Assembly (NCBI GenBank): GCA_905220665.1
Contig: CAJNAR010000164.1
Coordinates: forward strand, 124,001-188,000
DNA from: Albugo candida
Lineage: Eukaryota; Oomycota; Peronosporomycetes; Albuginales; Albuginaceae
Direction: 5' to 3'
Length of the DNA: 64,000 bases
Positions 37,188 to 48,792 of the stretch are shown here, one piece after another. A model generated the notes under the pieces. The model saw nothing but the letters and a program-made list of their open reading frames with translations, was not told the DNA's origin and ran no database searches. A program made the position numbers and the translations under genes. Every line of letters starts with the position of its first letter. The stretch's first letter is position 1.

Positions 37188-39175
37188 CGGGCGAAATTGT
37201 TAAAATAGGAAAAATATTTTTATATAGAAATATGAAAAATATACTGGATTATCAGAGTAGGTCTTGCAGGTACGCTTTTTTTGGCCGTAGTTACCGCATG
37301 TAGGGCACCTGTTATTGCCCTTCTTCTTTAAAGCTTCTGTGGCAGCCTGAGACTCGATTCGCATCGACTTCTCTCGCCAGCCTCGCTTCTTGGCACCATG
37401 AGTGGGTGGTACTTTTCTGAATGCGTAATCTTATCCTTCGTCACGCATGGACTTATCTTCACCAAGAGGTTGTCAGTACGCTGGTACATCTCTTTGGTCC
37501 ATGACGCATCGCAGAAAGTCCTGAGTAGCGAGAGCTTGCTGACGGATTGAAGGGATGCATATAGATGAGAACATGGCTCTTTTATGTCGCCAAAGTAGCC
37601 AGAAGAACACGAATTTTCTGGATTATCTAGATCGACAGAACACTCGATAGGAAGCTATCCATCCTTTCTGACCTTGTGAACGAAGGATGACATGCAACTC
37701 GGGATGATTTCGTTCTTGTCAACGACAGATACGAAGCGCTTGCGCTTAAATTCCTTGGTTGCGTAAGCTGTGAGTTTCCTCCACGAAGCCGGCTTGGCGA
37801 CGAATTCAACCCACTTGATCCCTCTCTACTTTTGCACCGTCATGAGACAGCCCGGGGTGGCTTCTCTCTACCTTCAAGAAGGACGCTATTCACAGATTCC
37901 ATGTTGTTGCTAGTCGTTGTTTCAAAGGGCGGACGTATGCTAAACTCTGCTGCCCATTTGAACTTGTTTGTATCGAGTAGCCATTAAAGCGCCTTTGCGT
38001 TGTTTTTCTTCAACTCACTTTCTCACCGTTCGAACAACGCAACCGATAAGGACTTGGACAGCTTCCACGCCTGGCCCTTCGGTGTCGTATTGCGAAACTC
38101 GGCGTTGAAGCTCTCGAGCATGTGACGAGCACAAAAAAAAGTGCGGGATGCCACCTGCTTCAACTTGCATAGCCGAAATGAGACCCTTGTCACGATCGGA
38201 GATGACAAGTACTGGCGCTTTTATAGAGGGTAGAAGAAAGTCCAGGAACCATGACCAATTGTCTTTTGTCTCGCCTACGCACACCCAACCGACCACTACA
38301 ATTTGAATTACATTGTTGCTACTCTTGAGGCAAGCGACAAGAAGGACTCCGCTATATTTGTGCTTCATAAATGTGCCATCCAGATTGATACCGCGATCTG
38401 TAAATTCGCTAAGAAAATGAATGCCGGGCTTGTACACGATGACGACACGACAAATTTTCTCCTCACACAGCTTGATGTCTGCCTTGTGTCCGGGCTTGTT
38501 CATTTCATGTACGTATGACAAGAATAACTGATACTGTGTGCGAGCTTCATCGAAGAGTTGCGCGTTGAGTCGGATGCACGCGTCGACACAAGTCTGATAC
38601 GTCAATCGACGCCATCAGCCATCAGCTTCATCTGTAGCTCATCTATACTGGCGTCATGACCCTTGAGAACGACGAAATGGAGGGCTTTATCAAGCGAAGA
38701 GACAGTTGAAGAACTGTTTTCTACGACTCGCTTCGTATGAATCCAAGTCAACCCTCGCATCGTCGCATGTGTGCGGCACTACCGTATGAGGCTGCTCAAA
38801 TCCACTACCATACGCAAAAGAGACTGTGAAGCTGCAATCTGGATTGACACATAGCACCTTGTAGCGTCTGTTGTCGCTCAATATGAAACGAAACGCCCGT
38901 TCAACTTTTCCGTGGTATTCAATTACCGCACTTGATAAGGCGCAGTCACATGGAAGAAATATGCACGCCGTCTGCCCAGTCCCCACGAACGCCGTCACTT
39001 GACTCTTGTGTCTCACCGACGTAGCCGTCGTTGCCCGCAGTCGTCGCAGTCATCATATGCGAATAGTCTAACGATGAGGCACTCAGGAATGTGTAAACTT
39101 TGGTTTACATATTTTATATTTTTACATGAATTTCAGACTTTTTAGTATATTTTCATATTTTTACAATTTCGCCCG
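37188..39175 (-). mobile_element. MULE element 1
   Basis: The ends are inverted copies of CGGGCGAAATTGT followed by A/T-rich sequence with repeated AAAATAT (37188-37215, and the reverse complement at 39140-39175). Between them lies a Mutator-like transposase pseudogene. A target duplication was not resolved. It is flanked on both sides by family A sequence. Confidence 0.6.
37260..39016 (-). pseudogene. Mutator-like (MuDR) transposase, broken
   Basis: The N-terminal MuDR-type DNA-binding domain (39016-38690) has GKVERAFRFILSDNRRYKV and a C...C...PHTC pattern. The transposase core (38605-38015) shows INLDGTFMKHKYSGVLLVAC with the first catalytic Asp, DNWSWFLDFLLP, and VISDRDKGLISAM with the second. 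A zinc knuckle near 37270-37320 reads CPTCGNYGQKKRTC, where Lys replaces the usual His. Frame changes near 38600 and before 38015, and the lost His, say it is inactive. Confidence 0.75.
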
Positions 39176-39445
39176 GGGTATTGATATTTCCACAACTTTT
39201 TTTTACTACATTTTTAGTTTTTCAATTTAAATTAGGGAATTGATATCCCGATAACTTTTTTTTAGTTACATTTTTATTTCTCATTTTTAATTACATCATG
39301 CCTACTTAAATTATTACTCCCACAACTTTTTTGTAACAATAAATAATGGTTTCGATATCCCGACAGCTTTTTTTTAGATTACATTTATTTTTAATTTTAG
39401 ATTACGTCATGCCTACTCAGATTATTACTCCCACAACTATTTTGA
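39176..39445. repeat. Tandem sub-terminal repeats of family A
   Basis: There are three starts of the family A end: GGGTATTGATATTTCC at 39176, GGGAATTGATATCCCG at about 39235, and a decayed GGTTTCGATATCCCG at about 39347. They are followed by two copies of an A/T-rich block with CATCATGCCTACTTAAATTA / CGTCATGCCTACTCAGATTA and ACTCCCACAACT. Confidence 0.65.
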
Positions 39446-39646
39446 AATATAAATAAGTTTACACTTCTAACTAAAAGAAGTCATTTACGTCTAAGCAAAT
39501 TCTACTAATAGAGATACCTTCAACTGAGCCAAACACTCATGATGAATAGACAATTCATTGCCAGTTTTTTTGTTGTTCGCCTATAATGCGTCGTAAAGAT
39601 ACAACAATTATTATGTACCAACGCCGAAAAAAAAATGTATTAGGAA

Positions 39647-40713
39647 ACTCACCCTCGCCTTTTCCTAAAATCACCCCCATCCACATTTTTAGCCAATCAG
39701 ATTTCATCATTTTGACTAATCTTTGACTGATTTGATTAAAAGTGGAACTTGATGCAGGACGCAACCTGCAGCTCCTGGCATTATGTTCTGTTGCTTGACA
39801 AATACTGCATCTGGGAAGGCGACGGGTTTGTAGATCAGAAATCTGAGCTTGATTTTCTGTCTGGACATATTCAAAAGCTGATGATCTCTTTGTGTTGAAT
39901 GATTGCGTGAACCTGATGACCTGCCTCTTCCCCTGATTGTCGGAGGATCTTGGATTAAATTGTAAATGTATTATTGCCGATGAGGTAGCTCTAAAGTTAG
40001 CAAGTCAAAAATCTCCCGTCTTTCTTGATTAATGTAGGTTGATGGGGGTTTCCTGATTGAGCCACTGTTGTGAGTCAAAGTCTTTCTTTGCAAGTGGTGT
40101 GTTGTGTTTAATTAGCTGATTAAATTTATGTTCCCATTGTATGCTCAGGGTCTGCTGATGTACACCGGTATAAGTGGTTCTTGGTAATTCGCTATTCTTG
40201 TTGCGGGTCAATTGATACTGGTTTCGGGCTATATTTAATGCATGCTTTGATAACTCTCGTTGAACTCCATGCCACATTGGATTTCCAGATGTTATTGTTT
40301 CCAGGCAGATGGATTGAGTTGCATTGGTATCCTGAATTTTCTTGAATTGAGACAGCCTGATCCTATTGTAAATAGACAGCAAATCCCCTGAATTGTTACC
40401 GATGTAGTTTTTTTAATGTTGCATGCATCGCTTCCAACAAGTGCTTATTGGAAACCGCACAAAAGGTCGCACACAGAGACTTATTGTTTGAATGGTATAT
40501 TGGGAACTCCTTAGCAACTATCTTATGTCTCTCTAAGATCTTTCACTGCCTACGACTCTTCACGAGATGTTGATATTCCACCAGTGGAGATCTCCAACTT
40601 ACTGTCACTGTATGCAGTAGATTCGGTTGGCTAAAATATCAAATATGATTGGATAGAAATGTGATTGGCTAAAAAAATGGATGGGGTGAGTTTAGCAAAA
40701 AGCGAGGGTGAGT
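39647..40713. mobile_element. Family F TIR element inserted in A1
   Basis: The ends are inverted copies of ACTCACCCTCGC followed by a second block CACCCCCATCCA and TTTTTAGCCAATCA. The duplicated TAGGAA (39641-39646 and 40714-40719) is the likely target duplication. Family A copy A3 lacks this insertion at the matching place, which shows the original site. Length is about 1.07 kb. Confidence 0.75.
40029..40382 (-). pseudogene. Possible MULE transposase C-terminal fragment in family F
   Basis: A 117-residue frame contains HALNIARNQYQLTRNK, YTGVHQQTLSIQWEHK and LAKKDFDSQQWL. This resembles the SWIM-type tail of some fungal and oomycete MULE transposases (a CTGVF..TMGLPCAHK-like segment followed by a DFD.QWWL-like segment), but the Cys and His of the SWIM motif are lost. 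If right, family F descends from a MULE. Confidence 0.4.
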
Positions 40714-41229
40714 TAGGAATTCCCTTAAAAAAATTATCTAGTTACTAGAGCTTGTCCTAGATCTGAGCTAGCCAAAGTTGCGTTCCTCATAGTGGCGCGG
40801 TATTGCCAATTTGCATCTACCTAAGGTTATTTTACATCTGAATAGCTTGCCAATGATTACTTTCTACATGCAAAAGTGTTAGCTCTTTTCCATTTGATAC
40901 TATAGAAAGTAAGAGTAGATTGTGTCGAATGGAAAATGTCACATGTATTAGCCGATCACAGTTGAAACACAATGTGTACTAGCCAATCATAAATAATTCT
41001 CGATTGAAGTTGTTGGAGCAACAATTTAGGGTGTGTATGGATGTTATTAATTAGAATGTAAAATAATTCATCTACTTTTTTGAAAAGAAAAAGCTGTGAG
41101 AGTAATAATTCAACTAGGCATGCTATAATTTAAAAAAGAGTTGTGCGGGATATCAATACCCTTAAATTAAGGTAAACATCATGCCTACTTGAATTATTAC
41201 TCCCACAACGTTTTTGAATAATTTTACAT

Positions 41230-42640
41230 GGGTATTGATATCCCCACAACCTTTTTTTTGTACATTTTTATTTGGAAGCTGCTAAACCGGACACCCCCCC
41301 ACCTCTCCTCGCATATATTTATATATTTGCAGAAACACCCCGCCCCATAATCAAATATGCGTCAATACCTTGTGATGTTTTGGTTTGTTTATGTGCTGAG
41401 TTCGGCGTTTCAGTTTTAGTAAAGGGAGATGCGTTGACAAGAATTCCGATCAACATATAATTTGAATCATAAAATGCTATGACTGCTGAATCTATGTTTG
41501 ATTTACTGATTGGGTTGAAAGGGTGGGTAATAAATGGGAAAGATTATCATAAAAATAAGAGCGACGGATAAAATTCTGCATAACCTGTACACTCCTAATT
41601 CTCACCTGCTCATACCTATCTACTCAATTTCATTTTAAGACTCCCAGCTCGGCCACATTTCCGTGCGGCCTTTTTGGAAAAGCGGGACATCGTCGGCGGA
41701 ATCGCTATCAATAGTCTGAATAAAAAGCGGTAAGAAGAAATCATACACGAATCATTGTGGCTTACCTCAACGCCCTTTTCTTGCACTTGTGCGACCATAT
41801 TTTTCAACAGGGAGACGTTAAGGTGGAGAAGAGGCCGTGGTCATGTAGGACATATGTGCTGTGTAGGGTACGGGGTGTCCCGTTCAGATGTGCCCAAAAT
41901 AATATGTAACATATTTATTAACCTAAACAAAGGGGGGTGTTTATCAAAATATATAAGGCATATGTGAGTAGGGGGGGCGTCCGGTAAAGAGCTCCTTTTA
42001 ATTTTCAAAATACATCATGTCGACTTGCATTATTACTCTTACAACTTATTTGAAAAATTAATAATTTAGATTAATTTTACATTTGTAACTAATGGAAGTC
42101 GTTTACGTGTAATTTAGTAATATAGACACGTTCAACTGATCTAAATACTCGTCGTTATTGGACGATAAATCGTCGCCTTGTTGAGCTATAATACCTCGTA
42201 AAGATGCAAAAGTTATTATACACTAACGGCCGAAGGTAAAATGTGTTGAGAAATAATTCTGTGAAGGAAAAATGTCTAAGTTTTTACTAAAGCTTGTTCT
42301 GAATCTAAACTTGTAACCGAAATTCCGCAAGACCGCTTGTTATGGCCGACTTTCCGCAATTGCTGCACCTGCATTTCCCTTTTTCCGATGCTCAAATGCT
42401 ATGTGTCAAATGGAAATTGTCAGAAGTAATAGCCTATCACAGATGAAACGTTCTGTGCATTAATCAATCACAAATAATTCTCGATTGGAGCTGTTTGGAG
42501 CAACAATTTAGGGTGTGTATGGATATAATTAGTTAGAAGGGTAAAGACATGTATGTATTTTGCAAAAAAAAGTTGTGAGAGTAATAATTTAGCTAGGCAT
42601 GTTGTCATTTAAAAAAAAAGTTATCGGGATATCAATACCC
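41230..42640. mobile_element. Family A element, copy A2
   Basis: Left end GGGTATTGATATCCCCACAA (41230-41249), right end inverted at 42620-42640. It has the same block order as A1 but is interrupted 44 bp from its left end by family E copy E1 (41274-41994). Without it, it is about 0.69 kb. The middle has lost the GCGCGGTATTGCC block. Confidence 0.7.
41274..41994. mobile_element. Family E TIR element, copy E1
   Basis: The ends are GGAAGCTGCTAAACCGGACA and the inverted GCGTCCGGTAAAGAGCTCC, each with a C/G run just inside. The interior shares long stretches with E2 (CTTGTGATGTTTTGGTTTGT, AAAGGGAGATGCGTTGAC, AAAATAAGAGCGACGGATAA). No transposase is present. Confidence 0.75.
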
Positions 42641-42663
42641 TAAAATAAAGAGATTATAAAAAA

Positions 42664-45083
42664 AGGGATTCGGTATAGCCACACCCCTAACTTAGCTGAG
42701 AACGCCGGTATCGTTACACTCCCTAAATATCCTAACTAATTGCGAACCGGTATCACCACACACCCTAAAGTAAAATTAAAAGTAGGGTACCGTTATCGCC
42801 ACACCCCCTAAATTGAATTACAGATTTGTTTTGCTGATTTTGGGTTGTTGACATGTGCGCCTGTTGTGACCTTCTTGTTTGCAGTTCCCGCATCTTCGTT
42901 TTGGCAGTTCCTGCCCCTCCCTCTCAATGTACTCAAATGCAGACAGATTTCGTTTGGTACTCGCCGATCGTTTTGGCCGTCCACGTGAGGCCACTGTGGC
43001 AAGATCATTTACCCCAGGGCTTGGAATAGATGCAAGGCAATTGAGATCCTGCCTAAGAAAGGCGCTGTTTGTGTGGAGTTCTGACCGAATAACGCTCTTG
43101 CAAATTTTTCTTTATGTCTGAAAAGCTTGGTTTTTCCTGACGAGGCATTGCAGAATACAGGGTGGGATGTACAGGCTTGTGAAGCCACCAGCGCTCATGA
43201 AAATGAGCTTCATGCAGGATTGACCCCATCTTTTGAAGCTCCTTGATGGCATGAGGGCAAGGACATTCTTAGTGCTCGTGAATGTTCTAGTGCACTTTTC
43301 ATTGTTCTCCATCGATAGTGTCTTTTGGTATTGCTTGTTACATAACTTGTCAGTACTGTACACAACTGTATCCACACATTGGCGTTACATACTTCATTCA
43401 ATGCATAATGTGAAAGTTTTATATTCACGGTTGTCCAGAAGCTCCCACTAAGGCAGACAATAATGTGTGAACGATCGTATGCAACTTTTTGACTTATTCC
43501 TTGGCGCTACTCTTGAGCTTCGGGAACCAATTTGTCATAAACTGTTGCCAAATCCCCTGTTGAAACTGCAATTCATTTCTTCAAGGTTGCATGTTCGCCT
43601 TCAACGCGTGAAGTAGCTACATGCCCAAAATGCTTAATTTTTTTGGTCCAAGCAAGGATGAATTTCTCCTTGTTCGGAATCCATGTGTATTGTAAATACG
43701 CATAGCCAGTCTCATCAATAGCATCTTTGAGGAGCACCGAATTACTGTATAGTGGCAGAGCGGTACAATCCGTGCCACTTTGTGAAAAATTCTTTCCAGT
43801 CTTCCTCCTTCGAAAAGTGCTTTGTAGCATTTGACACGGCATTCTTATTGATATGCCATATGCAAAGCAGATTCTTCGCTTCAGGTAGAGCCCGTGAGAT
43901 TGCAGCCATCAATGCCAATTCTTTGTCAGTGACAATGGCAATCGGCCCAGTGATTCCATCTTGGAAAACTACCTTCATTTGCCCTAGTGCCCAAATGTAA
44001 TCATCTTCTGATTCGTGTCGCTAGAAAACATAGAAAAGGGAATTTGACTGGTTTTTGCATGCCACACCCATGACATGGAGCAATGGCATTTGAAACCTGG
44101 AGTTTGTCTGCTTAGTTGATGTTGGGCAAAAATTGATTGCAAAGCATTTTACTCACCTGTTGGTTTTGTATGTCGAATCTGCTGTAAGAACTCCCCCCCG
44201 AAGAAAAATCATTGTCTATAGAGATGCAAGGCTTAGATGCAATTAAGAGGCGCGTTTATTGACCCGACGAGGGGTCCCGATCAAGCTCATGCCGAATGGA
44301 ATTTTCCTCTAGTGTGTCCAGCAATGCTTCAAGAGGGCTACGACAAGGAGAAATTCCGCTCGTTCACGTTTTTAACATTATAAATGTCTTTCCCGGTGGC
44401 AAGAGAAGCAGGATCAGACCGCTTCATCGTACTCAAAATTAACCGAGGCGGTGCTTCACCTTTTTTGAATTCCAGAATTTGCTGCCTCTGCACCTGTTCA
44501 ATACCCTGGCTTCTGGGAATGCTGCAAGATTCTCTGCTGCCTCATGACTGTGAGTTGCAACGACCATACTCACCATTCTTGCACAGAATTTTGATACAGT
44601 TGGCGCTAAATGGTGACTAACCATGGGCACATTAGAAGCCGCGTTGATGTTTGTCGGATCATCGTGCCCTTGTTTTTGTACCGACCACCATGGACGCAAG
44701 AAAGCCACACCTTCCTAGTATTTCTGTACTTGTCGGCCTTTGGGCGACCTTTCTTTGTGAATAGCCTACTTGCCACGCAAAAGTTTTTATTGCCTCTTCT
44801 GCAATCTCATAGTCTCATAGATGTTTTCCGGGGGTGGAGCAAATGGCATAGTGAGAACAGTGTACGTATAGCAATGTATGCCGGTGTATAGCGAACTGGA
44901 TAGATTAGGGTGTGTGGCAATACCGGATTCCTTAATTAGGGGGGTGGCGATACCGGTTCCCCAATTTCATTTCAATATAGCGAGTGTGGTGATACCCGTT
45001 CCCATTTATTTAGGATATTTTTGGGGGTGTAACGATACCGGTGTTCTCAGTTAGTTTAAGGGTGTGGCTATACCGGATACTCA
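42664..45083 (-). mobile_element. MULE element 2 with multi-block inverted ends
   Basis: The ends are long inverted repeats built of several short blocks of one theme: GGATTCGGTATAGCCACACC, ACGCCGGTATCGTTACAC, AACCGGTATCACCACAC and GGTACCGTTATCGCCACACC on the left, mirrored at 44905-45083. It carries a MULE transposase on the minus strand. It sits between the right end of A2 (42640) and the left end of A3 (45089). Confidence 0.75.
42800..44710 (-). pseudogene. MULE transposase 2, fairly well preserved
   Basis: All three catalytic positions are visible on the minus strand. TADSTYKTNR lies near 44165-44195, ending at a GTGAGT donor with an acceptor near 44110. RFQMPLLHVMGVACKNQSN follows, then IVTDKELALMAAI near 43930, and TSRVEGEHATLKK near 43573-43615. 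An intact zinc knuckle CGNCKQEGHNRRTC lies near 42855-42900. The family is the MULE group with FxxPLLH and CIWHINKN motifs found in fungi and oomycetes. At least three frame changes (near 44000, 43740 and 43500) remain after allowing for the intron, so it is scored as broken, although some could be further introns. Confidence 0.7.
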
Positions 45084-45088
45084 AAAAA

Positions 45089-45926
45089 GGGTATTGATAT
45101 CCCGACAACTTTTTTTTGAATTACAGCATCCCTAGTTGAAGTATTACTCTCACAACTTCTTTTTTTTTAAAACATGGATGATGTTACATTTCTAACTAAT
45201 TACATCCATACATATCCTAAATTGTTGCTCCAACAACTTTAATCGAGAATTATTTATGATTGGCTAATACACAGTGTATTTCAACTGTGATCGGCTGATA
45301 CATATGACATTTTCCACTCGACAAATTCTACTCTTGCTTTCTATAGTAGCAAATGGAAAAGAGATAACACCTTTGCATGTAAAAAGTAATCAGTGGCAAG
45401 CTGTTCAGATGCAAAACAACCTCAGGTGGATGCAAATTGGCAATACCGCGCCACCTGTGAGGAAGGCAACTTTGGCTAGCTCAGATCCAGGACAAGCTCT
45501 AGTAGGTAAATAATTTTCCTAATACATTTTTTTTCGGCGCTGGTACATAATAATTGCTGTGTCTTTACGACGCATTATAGCTCAACAAGAAAAAACTGGC
45601 AGTGGATCGTCTATTAATGGGAGTGTTTAGCTCAGTTGAAGGTATCTATATTACTAGAATTAGCCTTAGACGCAAAATGGCTTCTACTAGTTAGGAATGT
45701 AAACTCATTTATTTTTCAAACAAGTTCTGGGAGTAATAATTGAAGTCGGCATGACGTAATCTAAATTCAAAATAATTGGAATCAAAAAAACAAGTTGTCG
45801 GGATATCGAAACCATTATTCACTGTTACAAAAAAGCTGTCGGAGGAATAATTGGAGTAGGCATGATGTAATTTAAATGAGAAATAAAAATGTAATTTAAA
45901 AATAGTTGTCGGGATATCAATACCCT
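45089..45926. mobile_element. Family A element, copy A3 (inverted relative to A1 and A2)
   Basis: Ends GGGTATTGATATCCCGACAA (45089-45108) and the inverted copy at 45904-45926. About 0.84 kb and uninterrupted, so it gives the reference structure for the family. A second, internal copy of the end lies at about 45799-45820. Confidence 0.75.
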
Positions 45927-45930
45927 TAAA

Positions 45931-46893
45931 AAGGGAATTGTTATATTCCCTCCTTTTTTGGTTAAATTCACTCCCTTTTTAAGTAAGGTGGTACACATAA
46001 CTATTTAAATGTGTATATGCTATGTATACTTTTTATTTATATATAGGTATATATAGGGACTTGTTATATTCACTCCTTTTCAAGTCACGTGACACACGCT
46101 ATTATGCATTCAATTAGATATTCACTCCCGTTCAAGTCACGTGGCCCACATTATTATACATTCAATTTAAATACCAAGTTACAGCTCAAAACGATTCAAT
46201 GCCAATCTTCTAATTTTCCAGCTTAATCACAAGTACTGGTACACATCCTTGTATGCATGATACTATAGCGAGTCACAGAGCCAATCGCCTTTGACCGAGC
46301 GCTTTGATATTGCTTCACTACTGCCTCATCTTTACAGACTGAAGTTTGTTTGAAAGCTACAAAAATCTCTTCCAAGGGAAAGGATTTTGTGATTCCCATT
46401 TACAAAATGTGTCGATCTAATCTACAATCTCTTAATCTCCCCGCTGAGACGCTCACACTCGTTCAGAAGCTTATAGGTGCAGCAAAGTCCCTCGGACAAA
46501 TGTAAGTGATCTTGTGGGTAGTATAGCGGACAATTAATTCAGTTGCTAGAGCAAGAGTGATCACATTTTTTCTCCGAGTTCGAAATTCTTCAAAAGAAGA
46601 AGAATTTTACCCAATCGGTCCAATTTCCAGTGATCATTCCTGTCAGTGAGTTTCAACAAACCATCGGTATGCTCGCATAAAATCTGGGTATGACACTCAA
46701 AAAGACGATGATGTTTGAATGCATGATAATGTGTGTCACGTGACTTAAGAAGAAGTGGTTCAATAGTATGCACAATACACTTTTAGTTTCTTCTGGTCTG
46801 CTATATATAAATAAAAAGTATACATAGCATATACACATAGTATGATTATGTGTGCCACCTTACTTAAAAAGGGAGTAAATATAACAATTCCCT
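45931..46893. mobile_element. Family C TIR element
   Basis: The ends AGGGAATTGTTATATTCCCT and the inverted TATAACAATTCCCT (46880-46893) are part of inverted repeats of roughly 110 bp that also hold CCTTTTTAAGTAAGGTGG and ATGCTATGTATACTTTTTAT. Length about 0.96 kb. A 70-codon minus-strand frame inside is unrecognised. Confidence 0.75.
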
Positions 46894-46901
46894 AGAAAAA
46901 C

Positions 46902-47875
46902 AGGGAATCGTTTTTAGCCCCCACCTTTTCTTTAATCAGCCCCCAGCCTCCATATATTAATGAACAGTGTGGCTTCTGATTGGTTCATATAAAAATAATA
47001 GAAAAAATAAAATAAAAATCACGGGAATCGTTATTCAGCCCCCACCCTCCATAAATTAATGTACATCGTGGCCTTCGATTGGTCTTAATAAATGCAACGG
47101 AATAAATAATAATAATCGTGAAAAAATTTTTGCCTTCAGCAAATTTTGTACTTCTTTATCTAAGTCTATTTCTAAATCTACTGCTGTAGGTGATGTTGGT
47201 GATGTTGGTGCTGTTGATGCTGCTGGTGTACTAGCCACCAATGCTGATTAAAATCATTACCAGACAGTGATACCACTTGATGACGAAAAGCATGGGCGCA
47301 AGGCTATTGTGAATGCAACAAGCTCATAAGTAAATTGAAGTTGCAGTCACTTGTAGTTGATGCCATATAATCACAATTACTTGCACTTGATCAGAGTCTA
47401 CAAAAGTTGAAATTCTCGGTCAACACCAAGTCGCCGCTGATATTGTAGATGAGCTGCGCGCAAAGAAAACTTTCCGTCACCTTCAAGAGCATGAAAACAA
47501 GCTGCATTTTGGACTATAGCTCGCTGCTTTGCAGTTGCTGCACAGTGACAGCAAGCTAGCCTTTGCAGGCGAGGCAAACTGCGAAATCGACTGAGAGTAG
47601 ATCACCTACGATGAATGAACAGTCAGATGAAATATGACTGTTGACAGCACAACCAGCATACAATACAACTCAACTATTGATACAGAGATCCATTTTTTGA
47701 GTACAAAATTTGTAATCTATTACTTCATGGAGGGTGGGGGCTGAATAACGATTCCCGTGATTTTACTTTTTTTATTCTGTGATTTTTGTATAAACCAATC
47801 AGAAGCCACGCTCTTCATTAATTTATGGAGGCTGAGGGCTGATTAAAGAAAAGGTGGGGGCGAATAATGTTTCCC
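46902..47875. mobile_element. Family D TIR element
   Basis: Inverted repeats of about 130 bp: left has GCCCCCACCTTTTCTTTAAT, CAGCCTCCATATATTAATGA and GGAATCGTTATTCAGCCCCC, and the right end (47730-47875) mirrors them. It starts nine bases after family C ends. Length about 0.97 kb; no transposase seen. Confidence 0.75.
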
Positions 47876-47879
47876 AAAA

Positions 47880-48792
47880 AATATACCAATTTGATAAATA
47901 AATAAAAAAATATACCACGCTGTATACTATACGTACGGATATACACATTACGAATTCCAACAGCAACGATGGAAAGCGAGGACGAAGAACAGCAAAGTAG
48001 CAACAGCTTCTTCAAGAACAAGAGTTATGCCAATTAGAGGGATATAATTCAAGAAGTAATTGAGTGCAACCGAGAATGCAACCGTCCGTTTCGTATGGTG
48101 TCAAGTGACAAAATAAAGCAGTGTGCACACAACATGGCTGTTTCTTCGTTGTGCAGTTTGCCTTTTCGCAGACATTCAGCCCTCCAACGAGCTTTGTTTT
48201 GCACTCCTATGAAGCATCCGAATCGTCAAAGGCGTCTCGCAGATATACAACTGAGAAAAAAATTGCTTCAAATCCTGCATTCGAAGATATGGCCATAACA
48301 TCCGGTAGGAAAGTGACTCCCGTGATGATACAAACGAAGTTGAGGAACGTAGGAATTTCCGCCACCATATATTAATTGTGCTCATGCACTCAAAAAGTAG
48401 TAGCTGGAGTTATACGGAAGTGATATTGATAAATTCTGCCTCATTCCAGCTGCACTAAACAGTCGAGGCCACGAAGCCAAGCTCGAAATCGTCGATGATA
48501 AACTCATGCGGTTGATCATTTTCCGGAAAGGGCTTCAATCATATAAGTCATACAGTGAGCGTGAAATATCCGTGGACAGCACATTTATGAAGACATCGAT
48601 CGGTGGAATTCTTCTTGTTGCGTGCTTTCGAAATGCAAGCAACAAGATCCAAATTGTTGGAGTTGGGCTCGTGTCGGTGGAGAATGAAGATGACTGGAGC
48701 TGGTTTTTGAAGTTCCTACTCTCTCACCTCCATACATCTCCATCATTTGTGATTCGGATAGAGATAAGGGACTTATGAAAGCTTTGCATACA
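47880..48792 (+). pseudogene. MULE transposase 3, truncated by insertion
   Basis: Starting near ATG 47969 (acidic, ending at a stop after 23 codons), the plus strand carries in shifting frames CTQHGCFFVVQFAFS, RKVTPVMIQTKLRN, then the core ISVDSTFMKTSIGGILLVAC with the first catalytic Asp, DDWSWFLKFLL, and SDRDKGLMKAL. This matches MULE 1 in order. The frame breaks near 48110 and 48745, and family E copy E2 cuts it just after the second Asp. No continuation was recognised beyond 49793. Confidence 0.7.

Larger units (their letters stand above)
39235..41163. mobile_element. Family A non-autonomous TIR element, copy A1
   Basis: The left end is GGGAATTGATATCCCG and the right end (41140-41163) is the inverted GGGATATCAATACCC. 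Internal blocks in order are AGAAGTCATTTACGTCTAA, CAACTGAGCC, ATGCGTCGTAAAGATACAAC, CCAACGCCG, then CTAGAGCTTGTCC, GCGCGGTATTGCCAATTTGC, and TAATTCTCGATTGAAGTTG. Without the inserted family F element it is about 0.86 kb. No protein is encoded by it. Confidence 0.7.

Noticed and set aside
41274..41994. Short frames in family E1 (62, 63 and 70 codons) as genes
   Set aside because: The matching parts of E2 do not keep the same frames intact, so selection for a protein is not supported.
36840..45926. CRISPR-like array
   Set aside because: The repeats are long, inverted and irregularly spaced, as expected of transposon ends in a eukaryote, without uniform spacers.
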